Of a stretch of 64,000 nucleotides of DNA, positions 24,247-33,092 are shown one piece after another. Within the stretch, counting starts at the first letter, position 1; every line of letters begins with the position of its first letter. The stretch lies in NCBI RefSeq assembly GCF_002300165.1, contig NZ_MLCE01000002.1, positions 225,251 to 289,250 of the forward strand, in the 5' to 3' direction. The notes beneath the pieces were generated by a model. That model saw only the letters and a program-made list of their open reading frames with translations. It made no database searches and was not told the DNA's origin. A program made the position numbers and the translations under genes. Source of the stretch: Streptomyces sp. Tue6028. Lineage in GTDB: Bacteria; Actinomycetota; Actinomycetes; Streptomycetales; Streptomycetaceae.

Positions 24247-25023
24247 TCAGAGCGCGTACACGTACGGCGTGGTGGTGGTCAGCGGCTGGAAGCCCAGCCG
24301 GGCGAGGACGGGGCGGCTCTGGCCGGAGGCGTCGACCTGGACGTAGCGGTAGCCGCGGTCGGCCGCCACCCGGGCGCGGTGGGCGACGAGCGCCCGGTAG
24401 ATGCCCCGGCCGCGCCAGGCCTCGACGGTGCCGCCGCCCCACAGTCCGGCGAACCGGGTCCCGGGCAGCAGCTCCATGCGGGCCGCGCTGACCGGCACGT
24501 CGCCGGCGAGCGCCACGACGGCGACGACCGTGTCCGCCTCGCCGGTGAGCTGGGCGAGCAGTTGGTGGCGCAGCCGTGTGCCGTCCGTGCCGAAGGCCTG
24601 TTCGTGGACCTCGGCCACGAGGTCCACGCCGGCCCGGTCGGTGACGGGCAGCAGGCGTACGCCCTCCGGCGGTTCGGCGTCCAGCGCCAGGTCGCCCAGT
24701 TCGGCGACCATCAGGGTCTCCTCGGGTTCCGCGGTGAAGCCCGCGGCGCGCAGCCGGGACCCGAGGTCCTCCGGCTTGTCGTGCCCGTACAGCTTCCACT
24801 CGAACTCCCGCCGGAGTCCGGTGAAGTGGCGGATCTGGTCGGCGATCGCCGCGTCGGCCGTCGTCTCGTCCAGGTCCGACCAGACCACTCCGTTCCAGCC
24901 GTGCTCGGCGCCGGTCTGGCGCACCACCTTGCCGGCGCGTTCGACCCGCGCGCCCGGCGCGTCGGGCCGCGCCCCTTCTCGCATGTCCCGGTCGAACAGG
25001 GCCAGTACCGCAGCGTGATCCAT
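24247..25023 (-). CDS. GNAT-family acetyltransferase, two-domain
   Basis: 258 aa. The catalytic GNAT half is C-terminal: GTVEAWRGRGIYRALVAHRA at ~200-215 and YVQVDASGQSRPVLARLGF. The first ~120 residues form a degenerate second fold, common in this group. ATG 25023 fits a normal start. It reads into the SDR gene after 118 bp and could be cotranscribed with it. Substrate unknown. Confidence 0.75.
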   Translation of the reverse strand: MDHAAVLALFDRDMREGARPDAPGARVERAGKVVRQTGAEHGWNGVVWSDLDETTADAAIADQIRHFTGLRREFEWKLYGHDKPEDLGSRLRAAGFTAEPEETLMVAELGDLALDAEPPEGVRLLPVTDRAGVDLVAEVHEQAFGTDGTRLRHQLLAQLTGEADTVVAVVALAGDVPVSAARMELLPGTRFAGLWGGGTVEAWRGRGIYRALVAHRARVAADRGYRYVQVDASGQSRPVLARLGFQPLTTTTPYVYAL

Positions 25024-25161
25024 GGGCTCACTCCAGCACCCGGGAGCCGCCCGGGGCAACGGGGATTTCACCTTGTGGGCGGCCGTCCCCGGCCCGAGGG
25101 CGCGCACGCGCCCGGCCGGGGCCGTGCGACCCCGCCCGGGCGCGCTCCCCCGCCCCTCCGG

Positions 25162-26487
25162 TCAGCCGGTGGCGGTCAGTTCCTGCCGGGTGCCGCTCGT
25201 GGCCGGGGGCTGGACGCGGCGCAGCCCGGTCAGACTGACGAACACCAGGGAGAACAGGCCCGCGGCGGCGAAGGCGGTGAAGCCCGCGGTGGTCGAGCCG
25301 GTCGCGAGCAACTGGCCGCCGAGCCAGGGGCCGAAGACGGCGCCGAAGCGGCCCATGCCGGAGGTCCAGCCGACCGCGGTGGCGCGGTTGTCGTCGCTGG
25401 AGCGGGCGGCCACCGTGGCGTAGATCATGGCCTGGGCGCTGAAGAGGAACAGGCCGGTCAGGAAGACCACGGCGTAGGTGAGGGGCAGTGGCATGCGGAC
25501 GCTGAGGGTGTAGACGCCGACGGCCGTGGCGCCGAACCAGATCGCGGCGATGCGCGGTCCGCCGAACCGGTCGGTGAGCCGGCCGCCGACGAGCATGCCG
25601 ACGATGCCGCCGAGGTTGATGACGATGACGAAGCCGATCGAGGAGCCGAGGTTGTAGCCGTTGGCCTTCATCAGCGAGGGCAGCCACTGGGAGACGCCGT
25701 ACACCAGGAGGAGGCCGCCGAAGGAGGCCAGCCAGAAGAGCAGGGTCTGGATCCACAGTCCGCCGCGGAACAGGGCGGCGACCGCCCCGAAGCGGTCGGC
25801 CGCGGCCGGTCGTTCCCCGTCCCGGGCGGTGGGCTCGACGCCGTACCGGTCGGCGAGTGCCAGGGCTTCCGCGTCACGGCCCTTGGCCTGGAGGAAGGCC
25901 ATCGACTCGGGCAGGTACTTGGCGGCCAGCGGCACGCCGATGAAGAGCGGGATCACACAGATCCAGAAGGAGACCCGCCAGTCGCCGGTCCACAGGGCCA
26001 CGAATCCGGCGACGATGCCGCCGGCCTGGTGGGCGGTCATCAAAGAGCCCACGATCAGCGCGCCCCGGCCGCGCGGGGCGTACTCGGACACCAGCGTGAT
26101 CGCGCTCGGCAGCAGGCCGCCGAGGCCGAGCCCGGCGAGGAACCGGCCGAGGCTGAAGACGCCGAGGCTGCCGGCCGCGGCGCAGACGGCGGAGGCCAGG
26201 GAGAAGACGGCGGTGGACGCGATGATCGTCTTCTTGCGGCCGGCCCAGTCGCTGACGGTGCCGGAGGACAGGGCACCGATCAGCATGCCGAAGGTGGCGT
26301 AGGAGCCGACGTCGCCGGCCTTGCCGGGGTCGATGCCGAGCGCCTTGGTCTCCAGCATGTGCGGGAGGACGGAGCCGTAGATGAACATGTCCAGGCCGTC
26401 GAAGAGGACGACCAGCCAGCAGAGGCCGACGACCAGCACGGCCAGTCTGCTGCCGCCGCGAGCGGGCAGGGCGAGGGAGGAGGACAT
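25162..26487 (-). CDS. MFS transporter, aromatic acid:H+ symporter type
   Basis: 441 aa, 12 membrane helices. Helix 1 has FDGLDMFIYGSVLP, the DGxD-type motif of the AAHS (PcaK/BenK) family; the loop 2-3 signature is DWAGRKKTI and the loop 8-9 repeat is GRLTDRFGG. The family imports hydroxylated aromatic acids with protons. It lies downstream of the ring-cleavage operon, has its own promoter, and shares the TTGTCAACAA operator with the GntR promoter. It is therefore the likely importer for the pathway substrate (inference: gallate or a related acid). ATG 26487 follows GAGGAAAC. Confidence 0.85.
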   Translation of the reverse strand: MSSSLALPARGGSRLAVLVVGLCWLVVLFDGLDMFIYGSVLPHMLETKALGIDPGKAGDVGSYATFGMLIGALSSGTVSDWAGRKKTIIASTAVFSLASAVCAAAGSLGVFSLGRFLAGLGLGGLLPSAITLVSEYAPRGRGALIVGSLMTAHQAGGIVAGFVALWTGDWRVSFWICVIPLFIGVPLAAKYLPESMAFLQAKGRDAEALALADRYGVEPTARDGERPAAADRFGAVAALFRGGLWIQTLLFWLASFGGLLLVYGVSQWLPSLMKANGYNLGSSIGFVIVINLGGIVGMLVGGRLTDRFGGPRIAAIWFGATAVGVYTLSVRMPLPLTYAVVFLTGLFLFSAQAMIYATVAARSSDDNRATAVGWTSGMGRFGAVFGPWLGGQLLATGSTTAGFTAFAAAGLFSLVFVSLTGLRRVQPPATSGTRQELTATG

Positions 26488-26582
26488 CGTTGTTTCCTCT
26501 CGTCCAGGAGATGTGGGCCCTGGAAGGGGGATCGGTGAGGCGGGTCGACGCGGCTCGTGCGGCTGACCCGATGGTGCGCCAG

Positions 26583-26627
26583 ACGCTAGGGACTGCGCCC
26601 AGAAAGTGTCAACGCTTTTGTCAACAA
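26583..26627 (-). promoter_or_regulatory. Promoter and GntR operator of the aromatic-acid transporter
   Basis: On the minus strand TTGACA (26612-26607), an 18-nt spacer and TAGCGT (26588-26583) form the promoter. Directly upstream is the palindrome TTGTCAACAA (26618-26627), identical to the core at 31198-31207 in the gntR promoter. The rest of the 371-bp gap 26488-26858 contains the operon terminator and nothing else I can recognise. Confidence 0.6.
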
Positions 26628-26700
26628 TCCAGCAAACGATTCGGCCACCGCGCGACCCTGTCACGGGCGCCTGAGACACAGCTGAAGAGCCAGGTCACGA

Positions 26701-26740
26701 CGTGAGTGGGCAGCACGAAGCGGCGCGCCGCCCACTCACG
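26701..26740 (-). terminator. Hairpin ending the ring-cleavage operon
   Basis: CGTGAGTGGGC (26701-26711) pairs perfectly with GCCCACTCACG (26730-26740) around an 18-nt G/C-rich loop. It lies 118 bp beyond the dioxygenase stop and before the transporter promoter. Confidence 0.5.
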
Positions 26741-26858
26741 GACCCGGCCGGAACGAGGCATGGGACGGGGACGGAACGGGGTACGGCACGGGTCGTCCGA
26801 CGGCCCGTCGCCCACGGGGGAACCCGCGGCGAGCGCCGGGCGCCCGCCGCTCAACGGG

Positions 26859-27809
26859 TCAGTCGACCGGCGGGGTTCCGTGGGTGTGGAAGGACTCGAT
26901 GGTCCTCAGACCCCAGGCCTGTCCCTTCTTCCGCTCGTCCTCGGTCCAGGTGATGAGCGGCCAGTCGGGCGCCAGCACCAGACGGGTCAGCGGGTTGCAC
27001 AGCTCGATCCGGTTGCCGCCCGGCTCGTAGACGTACAGGAAGAAGGTCTGCTGGATGGCGTGCTTGTGCGGGCCCGTCTCGATGAACACACCGGTGTCGA
27101 TCGCCAGGTCGGCGGCGCGCAGGATGTCCTCGCGGGTGTCGGTGGCGAACGCGATGTGATGCAGGCGCCCGTTCGAGCCGGTCCAGTCCTCGGTGTAGAC
27201 GACGTCGTACGACTTGTTGCTGAACGTCAGCCACTGGGCGGCGATCCGCCCGCTGTCGAGCCGGATCTGCTCGGTGGGGCGGGCGCCGAGGACGTCGCGG
27301 ACGAAGTCCCCGTTGGACGCGACGTCGGCGGCGAGGTAGTTGACGTGGTCGAGGCGCCGTACGCCCACCCCGTGGCCCGGTTTGGCCTGCGGCTGGTTCT
27401 TCAGGGCCGGCTTCAGCTCGTCCGGCGCGCGGTACCACTCGCTCTCCCAGTACAGGGCGAGTTCGTGGCCGTCCGGATCGGTGGTCACGTACAGCGGACC
27501 GATGCCCGGCTCGTCCTCCACCCAGCGGCCCGGACGACCGCTGTTCTCGATCTCCTTGACCCGCCGGTGCAGGGCTTCCTCGCCGGACGCCCGCAGGGCG
27601 GTTCGGCGGATGCCGGGGGTCGTGTGTGCGGTGAGGGTCAGGCTGTGGTGCTCGTAGTCGTCCCAGGTCCGCAGGTGGACGGAGTCTGCGGAGCGGCCGT
27701 TCTCGGTCAGGCCGAGGTAGTCGGTGAAGAAGCGGACGCTGGCGTCCAGGTCAGGGGTGAGCAGTTCGACGTGCCCGAGGTGGGCGATGTCTCCGAGGGG
27801 CGGCGCCAT
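26859..27809 (-). CDS. Type I (VOC-fold) extradiol dioxygenase, catechol 2,3-dioxygenase-like
   Basis: 316 aa, two VOC domain pairs (~8-130 and ~150-275). The 2-His-1-carboxylate Fe(II) site is visible as H155 (RLDHVNYL), H218 (RLHHIAF) and E269 (NRIELCNP). It catalyses meta-cleavage of a catecholic ring. It is the last gene of the operon encoding 4-oxalomesaconate (OMA) enzymes. Known gallate and protocatechuate 4,5-dioxygenases are of the unrelated type II (LigAB) fold, so this is an unusual partner. ATG 27809 follows AAGGAGG at ideal spacing, 10 bp after the tautomerase stop. Confidence 0.85.
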   Translation of the reverse strand: MAPPLGDIAHLGHVELLTPDLDASVRFFTDYLGLTENGRSADSVHLRTWDDYEHHSLTLTAHTTPGIRRTALRASGEEALHRRVKEIENSGRPGRWVEDEPGIGPLYVTTDPDGHELALYWESEWYRAPDELKPALKNQPQAKPGHGVGVRRLDHVNYLAADVASNGDFVRDVLGARPTEQIRLDSGRIAAQWLTFSNKSYDVVYTEDWTGSNGRLHHIAFATDTREDILRAADLAIDTGVFIETGPHKHAIQQTFFLYVYEPGGNRIELCNPLTRLVLAPDWPLITWTEDERKKGQAWGLRTIESFHTHGTPPVD

Positions 27810-27819
27810 GCGGGCCTCC

Positions 27820-28908
27820 TTAAGGGTGTTGTGCGGCTCCGGACGGCCGGGGGAAGACCGTGCCGTCGAAGATCTTGCGTGCGGTGCGGACGACGGCGGT
27901 GCGGCGGGCCACCGGTACGGCGCCGTCGCGGCCGTACTCGATGCCGGATGCGAGGTCGAGGAACCCGGTGGGGTGTTCGATGCGCAGCCGGTCCCCCGTC
28001 GCGGGCAGCCGCGCCACGTGCTGCCCGACGCCGCCCTCCACGCGCAGCCCCGCGGCAACGCTCGCGGCGCCCAGGACACCGATGGAGGTGTGGCAGCGCA
28101 CCGGGATGAACGTGCGGGTCATGACCGCGCCGCCGTGCCGGGGCGCGGCCAGCAGGGTCAGTTTCGGCACGGTGGCGGCCTCGACGTCGCCGAGGCCCAT
28201 CAGCTTGCCCGCCGCCAGCCGGATCTCCCGGAGCCGGTCGGCGAGCGCGAGGTCCTCCTCCAGGTCCTTGGGTGTCTCGTGGCCGGTGACACCGACGGCC
28301 GAGGCCGCGATCAGTACGGTCGGCATGCCGTTGTCCACACAGGTCACGGGTGTGCCGGCGACGATGTCACGGGCATGGCCGGTGGGCAGCAGTGGACCGC
28401 GGCCCCCGGGGAACTCGATCACCACCGGAGCGGCCGTACCCGGCACCCCGGAGATCTCGGCGGGCCCTGAGTAGACGACACGCCCGTCCTCGGTGGGAAA
28501 GGTCGCGACCGCCAGTTCCCCGCTGTTCACCATGCGGATGCGTACGCGGGTGCGGCCCTCCCCCGGCACGACCAGCCCTCGTTCGACGGCGAACGGTCCC
28601 ACCCCGGCGAGGATGTTGCCGCAGTTCTGACGGTCGGTCACCTCCGCCCGGTCCACGCCGACCTGGAGGAAGAGGTAGTCGACGTCGGCCTCGGGGTCCG
28701 CCGAGGCACGGACCACGGCGACCTTGCTGGTGAGGGGGTGCGCGCCGCCCAGGCCGTCGATCTGCCGCGGGTCGGGACTGCCCATGACCCGCAGCAGCAG
28801 GTCGTCGCGGGCGGCGGTGTCGGCGGGCAGGTCCTCGGGCAGGAAGTAGGCGCCCTTGGAGGTGCCGCCGCGCAGGAGCATGCAGCGCACCGCCTCGGGT
28901 GCGGTCAT
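27820..28908 (-). CDS. galD: 4-oxalomesaconate tautomerase, PrpF/GalD family
   Basis: 362 aa. PrpF-type diaminopimelate-epimerase-like fold: MLLRGGTSKGAYFLPEDLP at the N-terminus, DGLGGAHPLTSKVAVV, DRQNCGNILAGVGPFAVE with the conserved Cys, and VPVRCHTSIGVLGA in the second lobe. GalD converts the keto and enol forms of OMA in gallate breakdown. The neighbours for OMA hydratase and CHA aldolase support this assignment over aconitate isomerase. ATG 28908 overlaps the aldolase stop by 4 nt. Confidence 0.8.
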   Translation of the reverse strand: MTAPEAVRCMLLRGGTSKGAYFLPEDLPADTAARDDLLLRVMGSPDPRQIDGLGGAHPLTSKVAVVRASADPEADVDYLFLQVGVDRAEVTDRQNCGNILAGVGPFAVERGLVVPGEGRTRVRIRMVNSGELAVATFPTEDGRVVYSGPAEISGVPGTAAPVVIEFPGGRGPLLPTGHARDIVAGTPVTCVDNGMPTVLIAASAVGVTGHETPKDLEEDLALADRLREIRLAAGKLMGLGDVEAATVPKLTLLAAPRHGGAVMTRTFIPVRCHTSIGVLGAASVAAGLRVEGGVGQHVARLPATGDRLRIEHPTGFLDLASGIEYGRDGAVPVARRTAVVRTARKIFDGTVFPRPSGAAQHP

Positions 28909-29633
28909 GGCCGGGCTCCGCCCCGCTCGGGCGTCGCGCCCCGGACGTGGTCCTCGTAGGGCACGTAGGACACGCCCAGCCGTACGAGGGTCTCGCGCAG
29001 GCCGTAGCGGTCCATGCCGAGCTGCCCCTCGGCGAAGGCGGCGCGGGCGGCGGCCTCCTTGTTCTCGCGGGCCTCGGACGCCTCGGCGGTACGGCGGGCG
29101 TCCTCGCGGGGTACGCACACCACGCCGTCGTCGTCGGCGAGGATCACGTCGCCGGCCCGGACGATCTGGCCGCCGATCGCCACCGGCACGTTGACCGAGC
29201 CGCCCGTCGCCTTCACCGTGCCCTGCGGGCTGACCGCCGCGGACCAGGCCGGGAAGCCCATCTCGCGCAGTTCGCCGGTGTCCCGGACACCGGCGTTGAT
29301 GACGAGGCCGCGCACGCCGCGTCGCTGGAGCGCGGTGGCGAACAGTTCACCGAACATGCCGTCGGTCGAGGGCGAGGTGGTGGTGACCACCAGGACGTCG
29401 CCCTCGCCGCATTGCTCGACGGCCGCGTGGATCATGAGGTTGTCGCCGGGCCACGAGAGGACGGTGACAGCGGTACCGGTGACGCGCGTGCCCTGCTGGA
29501 TCGGGCGCAGGTGGGTGCCGAGCAGGCCGGTGCGGCCCATCGCCTCGTGCACGGTGGCGACACCGAACGCGGCGAGCGCCTCGACGTCCTCGGGGTCCGC
29601 CTTCGGCGGGTCGGTGACGATCACGCCGCTCAT
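28905..29633 (-). CDS. galC: 4-carboxy-4-hydroxy-2-oxoadipate aldolase (HMG/CHA aldolase, RraA fold)
   Basis: 242 aa. RraA-like fold with the metal/substrate block GLVINAGVRDTGELREMGFP (Arg-Asp at ~117-118) and VRAGDVILADDDGVVCVP. It splits 4-carboxy-4-hydroxy-2-oxoadipate to oxaloacetate and pyruvate, the last step of gallate and protocatechuate 4,5 pathways. The length matches pathway aldolases and exceeds the RraA RNase regulator (~160 aa). Both ends overlap the neighbours by 4 nt, so translation is coupled. Confidence 0.82.
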   Translation of the reverse strand: MSGVIVTDPPKADPEDVEALAAFGVATVHEAMGRTGLLGTHLRPIQQGTRVTGTAVTVLSWPGDNLMIHAAVEQCGEGDVLVVTTTSPSTDGMFGELFATALQRRGVRGLVINAGVRDTGELREMGFPAWSAAVSPQGTVKATGGSVNVPVAIGGQIVRAGDVILADDDGVVCVPREDARRTAEASEARENKEAAARAAFAEGQLGMDRYGLRETLVRLGVSYVPYEDHVRGATPERGGARP

Positions 29634-30418
29634 GCCAGCTCCTTCGCGATCTGCGGGTAGGGACGCATGTACGCCTCGGCCATCGTCCTGTGGGCGAGGC
29701 CCAGGTTGGGCCCGGCGTTGCGCTTGAGCTGGACGCCGCGGCGGACGGCGAGGTCGGTGTAGTAGTCCCACAGGTGCTGCTGGGCGCCGAGACACTCCAT
29801 GGCCTTGCGCTTGGTGTCCCACACCTCGGTGATGTCCAGGAGGACTTCGGGCCGGAAGCCGCTCATCTCGGGCTGGTGCGGTTCGAAGAAGAAGACCGGC
29901 GGTGCGCCGATGATCTCGCCGGGGCCGGGGTAGCCGATGGCCTGGGCGAGGACGCGGGCCTCCAGGGCCATGCGGTGGGCGGCCGGGTGGTCGCCGTTGT
30001 ACGGGTCCTCGGCCGGGTGCGTGAGGACGACGTCGGGCTGCGTGTCGCGGTAGACGGCCACCAGCAGGTCGGTCAGCTCCGCGGTGGGGGTCAGCGGGTA
30101 GTCGCCGGCGTCGAAGAAGCGGACCTCGGCTCCGAGGGTGGCGGCGGCCCGCTCGGCCTCCGCCCGGCGTATCGCCTTGATCTCCTCCAGCTTCTTGCCC
30201 TCGCGCCAGGCCTTGGCGGACTCGCCGCGCTCGCCGAAGGTCAGGCAGGCGACGGTGACCTTCTCCCCTCGGGAGGCGGCCAGGGCGATGGCTCCCCCGG
30301 CACGCCACACGAAGTCCCCGGCGTGCGCGGTGACGACCAGCGTCGATCGTGGCGGGGTTCCCCCTTGCTCCGGCGGAGCCGGAGGCTCGGGCGAGGCAGG
30401 CGCTGTGCCGTGCGTCAT
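29630..30418 (-). CDS. galB: 4-oxalomesaconate hydratase, PIG-L-type (GalB-like)
   Basis: 262 aa. The PIG-L/LmbE fold has the modified zinc motif TAHAGDFVWRAGGAI, as in GalB, and a second ligand block DPYNGDHPAAHRMAL. GalB-type enzymes hydrate the enol form of OMA although the fold is that of deacetylases. An N-terminal Pro-rich extension (~20 aa) precedes the domain. ATG 30418 follows AAGGAG (30434-30429) with 10-nt spacing. First enzyme gene after gntR. Confidence 0.82.
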   Translation of the reverse strand: MTHGTAPASPEPPAPPEQGGTPPRSTLVVTAHAGDFVWRAGGAIALAASRGEKVTVACLTFGERGESAKAWREGKKLEEIKAIRRAEAERAAATLGAEVRFFDAGDYPLTPTAELTDLLVAVYRDTQPDVVLTHPAEDPYNGDHPAAHRMALEARVLAQAIGYPGPGEIIGAPPVFFFEPHQPEMSGFRPEVLLDITEVWDTKRKAMECLGAQQHLWDYYTDLAVRRGVQLKRNAGPNLGLAHRTMAEAYMRPYPQIAKELA

Positions 30419-30495
30419 GGCAGAAATCTCCTTGGTGGACAGGTGCGCGCCCACCTCGGACCGTCCGCCGCACCGCGCGTCGGCCGCGCGCTGCG

Positions 30496-31146
30496 TCAGT
30501 CGCGCAGCGCGTCGATCACGCTGCCGAGGTGGACGCGGACGGCCGCTTCGGCCGCCTGCGGGTCCCTGGCCGAGATCGCCTCGATCATGGCCAGGTGTTC
30601 ACTCAGGGACTGCTGGGCACGCCCCGGCCGCAGAGCCAACTGGAAGCGGTGTCGCACCAGTTGGGCGTTGAGCCGCTCCAGGAGCCCCACGGCCACCTGC
30701 TGACCGGAGAACTCCCTGATGCGGGCGTGCACTTCATGATTGAGCTCGGAGTAGGTCACCGGCTCGCCGTCGGCGACGGCCTTGGTCATCGCCGCGCCCA
30801 AGTCGGCCAGCTCGGCCAGCTGTTCATCGCTGGCCTCGACGGCGGCCTTGGCCGCGCAGAGCCCTTCGAGCGCCATGCGGCACTCGGTGATGGCCACCGC
30901 TTCCTCGACCGTCACGACCCGGACCCGGGACCCGCGGTTGCGGATCCGCTCGACCAGTCCCTCCGACTCCAGCTCGATCAGCGCCGCCCGGACGCTGGCC
31001 CGGGTGACACCGAACTGCTCGGCGAGCTCGTTCTCCACCAGCCGCTGGGCCGGTGCCATCTCTCCGCGCAGAATCGCCTGCCGCAGCTGCACCAGTGCAT
31101 GCTGCTTGGCCTGCTCGCCGGTGCCTGGACGGGCTTCCTTCTGCAT
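30496..31146 (-). CDS. GntR-family regulator, FCD (FadR) subgroup
   Basis: 216 aa. The winged helix at ~15-75 ([36 protein letters not shown]) is followed by the FCD effector domain (~85-205), with metal-type residues in [15 protein letters not shown] and [15 protein letters not shown]. It is first in the leftward operon and its promoter contains the same palindrome as the transporter promoter. It is probably the pathway repressor relieved by an intermediate; which one is unknown. Confidence 0.85.
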   Translation of the reverse strand: MQKEARPGTGEQAKQHALVQLRQAILRGEMAPAQRLVENELAEQFGVTRASVRAALIELESEGLVERIRNRGSRVRVVTVEEAVAITECRMALEGLCAAKAAVEASDEQLAELADLGAAMTKAVADGEPVTYSELNHEVHARIREFSGQQVAVGLLERLNAQLVRHRFQLALRPGRAQQSLSEHLAMIEAISARDPQAAEAAVRVHLGSVIDALRD

Positions 31147-31174
31147 TGCGCCCTCCCTGAGTGAGTGCCTGTCG

Positions 31175-31208
31175 AACGTAAATCTAGACCAACAAGATTG
31201 TCAACAAT
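31175..31208 (-). promoter_or_regulatory. gntR-gal operon promoter with overlapping GntR operator
   Basis: On the minus strand TTGACA (31204-31199), an 18-nt spacer and TACGTT (31180-31175) form a good promoter ~22 nt ahead of the gene. The perfect palindrome ATTGTCAACAAT (31197-31208) covers the -35 box. Its core, TTGTCAACAA, recurs at the transporter promoter. Confidence 0.65.
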
Positions 31209-31501
31209 TTTGTTTCGCATCTTGCCGACCGTCTTGTCGGCGCAGCGGCCGGGCGCCTCGTCGACAAGGGGCGTGCACGCCGAAGACGCCCGGCTCCGGC
31301 GGACCGGGCGGGCGTCTCGGGGTGGAACGCTTCGGGCTCGCGCCCACTGTTCGGCTCGTGCGGATCGGCTCCGCCGGCTCTGCGCGGGGGCGGGGCCGAC
31401 CCGGCTGCCGCGCGGGCCGGCTCGGCTCAGGCGCGGGCTCGGCTCAAACGCGCGTCGACTCGGGCCCGGGTCGACGCGGCTCAGGTACGAGCCCGTCCGG
31501 C
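31209..31501. other. Gene-free GC-rich spacer
   Basis: Together with the promoter this fills the 355 bp between gntR and the Ldh2 remnant. It contains many scattered CGGCTC words (31350-31500) but no open frame with proper codon bias, no clear RNA element and no promoter I can defend. It may be part of the region affected by the nearby deletion. Confidence 0.4.
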
Positions 31502-31780
31502 TCAGGTGGCGGCGGTCACGGGCGGCGTGACGCCGAACCGCTCGGCGCTCCGGGCGAGTTCGCGCCACACCTTCCCCGCCACGGGCACCCCCTCCTCGGC
31601 CCGGCGCACGGCGACCGAGGCGCTGCGCTCGCCGGGATAGAGGACACCCTCGGCACCGTCCGCCGACGGCAGGCTCTCGAGCGTGCCCAGAGTGGTGCCG
31701 ACGGCCGCGGCGAAGGCGTCCGCGTCACCGAAGGCCGCCGGGTCGATCGCGACATCAAGGCCGGGTCCGTACCCCCGCTC
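31502..31780 (-). pseudogene. C-terminal remnant of a malate/L-lactate dehydrogenase-2 (Ldh2) family gene
   Basis: About 92 codons remain, with intact coding bias and a normal stop at 31502. The visible segment ([16 protein letters not shown], then [10 protein letters not shown] and the C-terminal helix) matches the end of Ldh2-family NAD(P) dehydrogenases, usually ~340-360 aa. Homology stops near 31775, where the coding sense switches to the cupin gene on the other strand. The 5' three quarters and its promoter are lost. Symmetric truncation with the cupin suggests a single deletion across a former divergent promoter. Confidence 0.6.
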
Positions 31781-31798
31781 GCCCGCGGCGGTTCCGTC

Positions 31799-32146
31799 GT
31801 GACGACACCGCTGATCACGACTCGGTCGGCCGGTGGCGAGAACCGCATCACGAGCGGCATGAGCGTCTGTCCGGCCGGTTCCGGTGCGCCCTTGCACTCG
31901 CACAACTGCGACGAGCACGTCACGATCCTCGAAGGCGAGGCGGAGGTCGTCGTCGCCGGCGAGGTGACGAAGCTGGAGCGGTTCGACACGACGTACGTGC
32001 CCTCGCCCCTCCCCCATCTGTTCAGGAACGTCGGCGCGAGTCCGCTGCGCATCCTGTGGGTGTACTCGTCGGGCCAAGTGACGCGGACCTTCACCGAGAC
32101 GGGCAGGACGGTGGAACAACTCTCGGACGAGGACCAGATGGGCTGA
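31799..32146 (+). CDS. Small cupin protein, apparently missing its original start
   Basis: 115 aa from GTG 31799. Single cupin barrel with [19 protein letters not shown] (metal His, His, Glu) and [18 protein letters not shown]. Similarity to cupins of this type appears to begin ~12 codons upstream ([10 protein letters not shown] in the same frame), where there is no start codon, and the frame runs into the Ldh2 remnant. No good ribosome site precedes GTG 31799. Either a shortened protein is made or this is a recent pseudogene. Confidence 0.6.
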   Translation: MTTPLITTRSAGGENRITSGMSVCPAGSGAPLHSHNCDEHVTILEGEAEVVVAGEVTKLERFDTTYVPSPLPHLFRNVGASPLRILWVYSSGQVTRTFTETGRTVEQLSDEDQMG

Positions 32147-32169
32147 GACGTCCCCTGCCGTGTCCGGGG

Positions 32170-33024
32170 TCAGCCCGCGCGGTAGAGCGACGTGAGCAGT
32201 TCCATCACCGCGGCGGTGGCCGGGTGAGGGTCGTCCCGCCACCAGGCGATCCGTACGGCGACCGGCTCCGCGTCGCGCACGGGCCGGTACACGACTCCGG
32301 GCCGCGGGTACTGGTTGGCGGTGGACTCCGCCGTCACGCCGACGCACCGGCCCGTGGCGATCACGGTGAGCCAGTCGTCGACGTCGTACGTCTCCTCGGT
32401 CACCGGGCGGGCGTCCGGCGGCCACAGATCCGTGGTCGTGGTCCCGGTGCGACGGTCGACGAGCAGGGTGCGCCCGCCGATGTCGGCGAGCCGGACCGAA
32501 CGGCGCCTGGCCAGCGGGTCGTCGGCGGCCAGGGCGCACAGCCTCCGTTCGAGTCCCACGATGGCGGAGTCGAACCGCCGGTCGCCGGGAGGCCTGCGGA
32601 CGACGGCCAGGTCACAGGCCCCCTCGGCGAGTCCGGCCGTGGCCGAGTTGACCCGCACGAGGTGCAGTTCGGTCTCCGGATGCCGTTCTCCCCAGCCTCG
32701 CTGGAAGGGCAGCGTGTGGCGGCCGAGCGCCGCCCAGGCGTAGCCGATGCGCAGCTGGGCGGTGCCGGACGTGGCCTGGCGGACCAGTTCGTCCACGTCG
32801 GCGAGGACCCGGCGGGCGTGCGCGACGACCCGCAGACCGGTCCCCGTCGGGGTGACCTCGCGGGAGGTCCGCCGCAACAGCCTTGTCCCGAGGGCGCGTT
32901 CGAGCGAGGCCAGGGTGCGGGACACGGCCGCCTGGGAGACGCCCAGCACCTGGGCGGCGTCGGTGAAGGTGCCCTCGTCCACGATCGCGACGAGGCAGCG
33001 CAACTGCCGGAGCTCCACATCCAT
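32170..33024 (-). CDS. LysR-family regulator
   Basis: 284 aa. The N-terminal helix-turn-helix (~3-60; LRQLRCLVAIVDEGTFTDAAQVLGVSQAAVSRTLASLE) is followed by a periplasmic-binding-type effector domain. It is divergent from an EamA-type exporter with only 68 bp between start codons, the standard layout for a LysR controlling its neighbour. The shared spacer is more AT-rich than the flanks. The inducer is unknown, possibly an amino acid exported by the neighbour. Confidence 0.87.
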   Translation of the reverse strand: MDVELRQLRCLVAIVDEGTFTDAAQVLGVSQAAVSRTLASLERALGTRLLRRTSREVTPTGTGLRVVAHARRVLADVDELVRQATSGTAQLRIGYAWAALGRHTLPFQRGWGERHPETELHLVRVNSATAGLAEGACDLAVVRRPPGDRRFDSAIVGLERRLCALAADDPLARRRSVRLADIGGRTLLVDRRTGTTTTDLWPPDARPVTEETYDVDDWLTVIATGRCVGVTAESTANQYPRPGVVYRPVRDAEPVAVRIAWWRDDPHPATAAVMELLTSLYRAG

Positions 33025-33092
33025 GACTCAAGCGTATAGATGGTTCGGCGGATGCATTTTGCGCAAGAGTGCTCCCGGCGCACGATCGGGCC

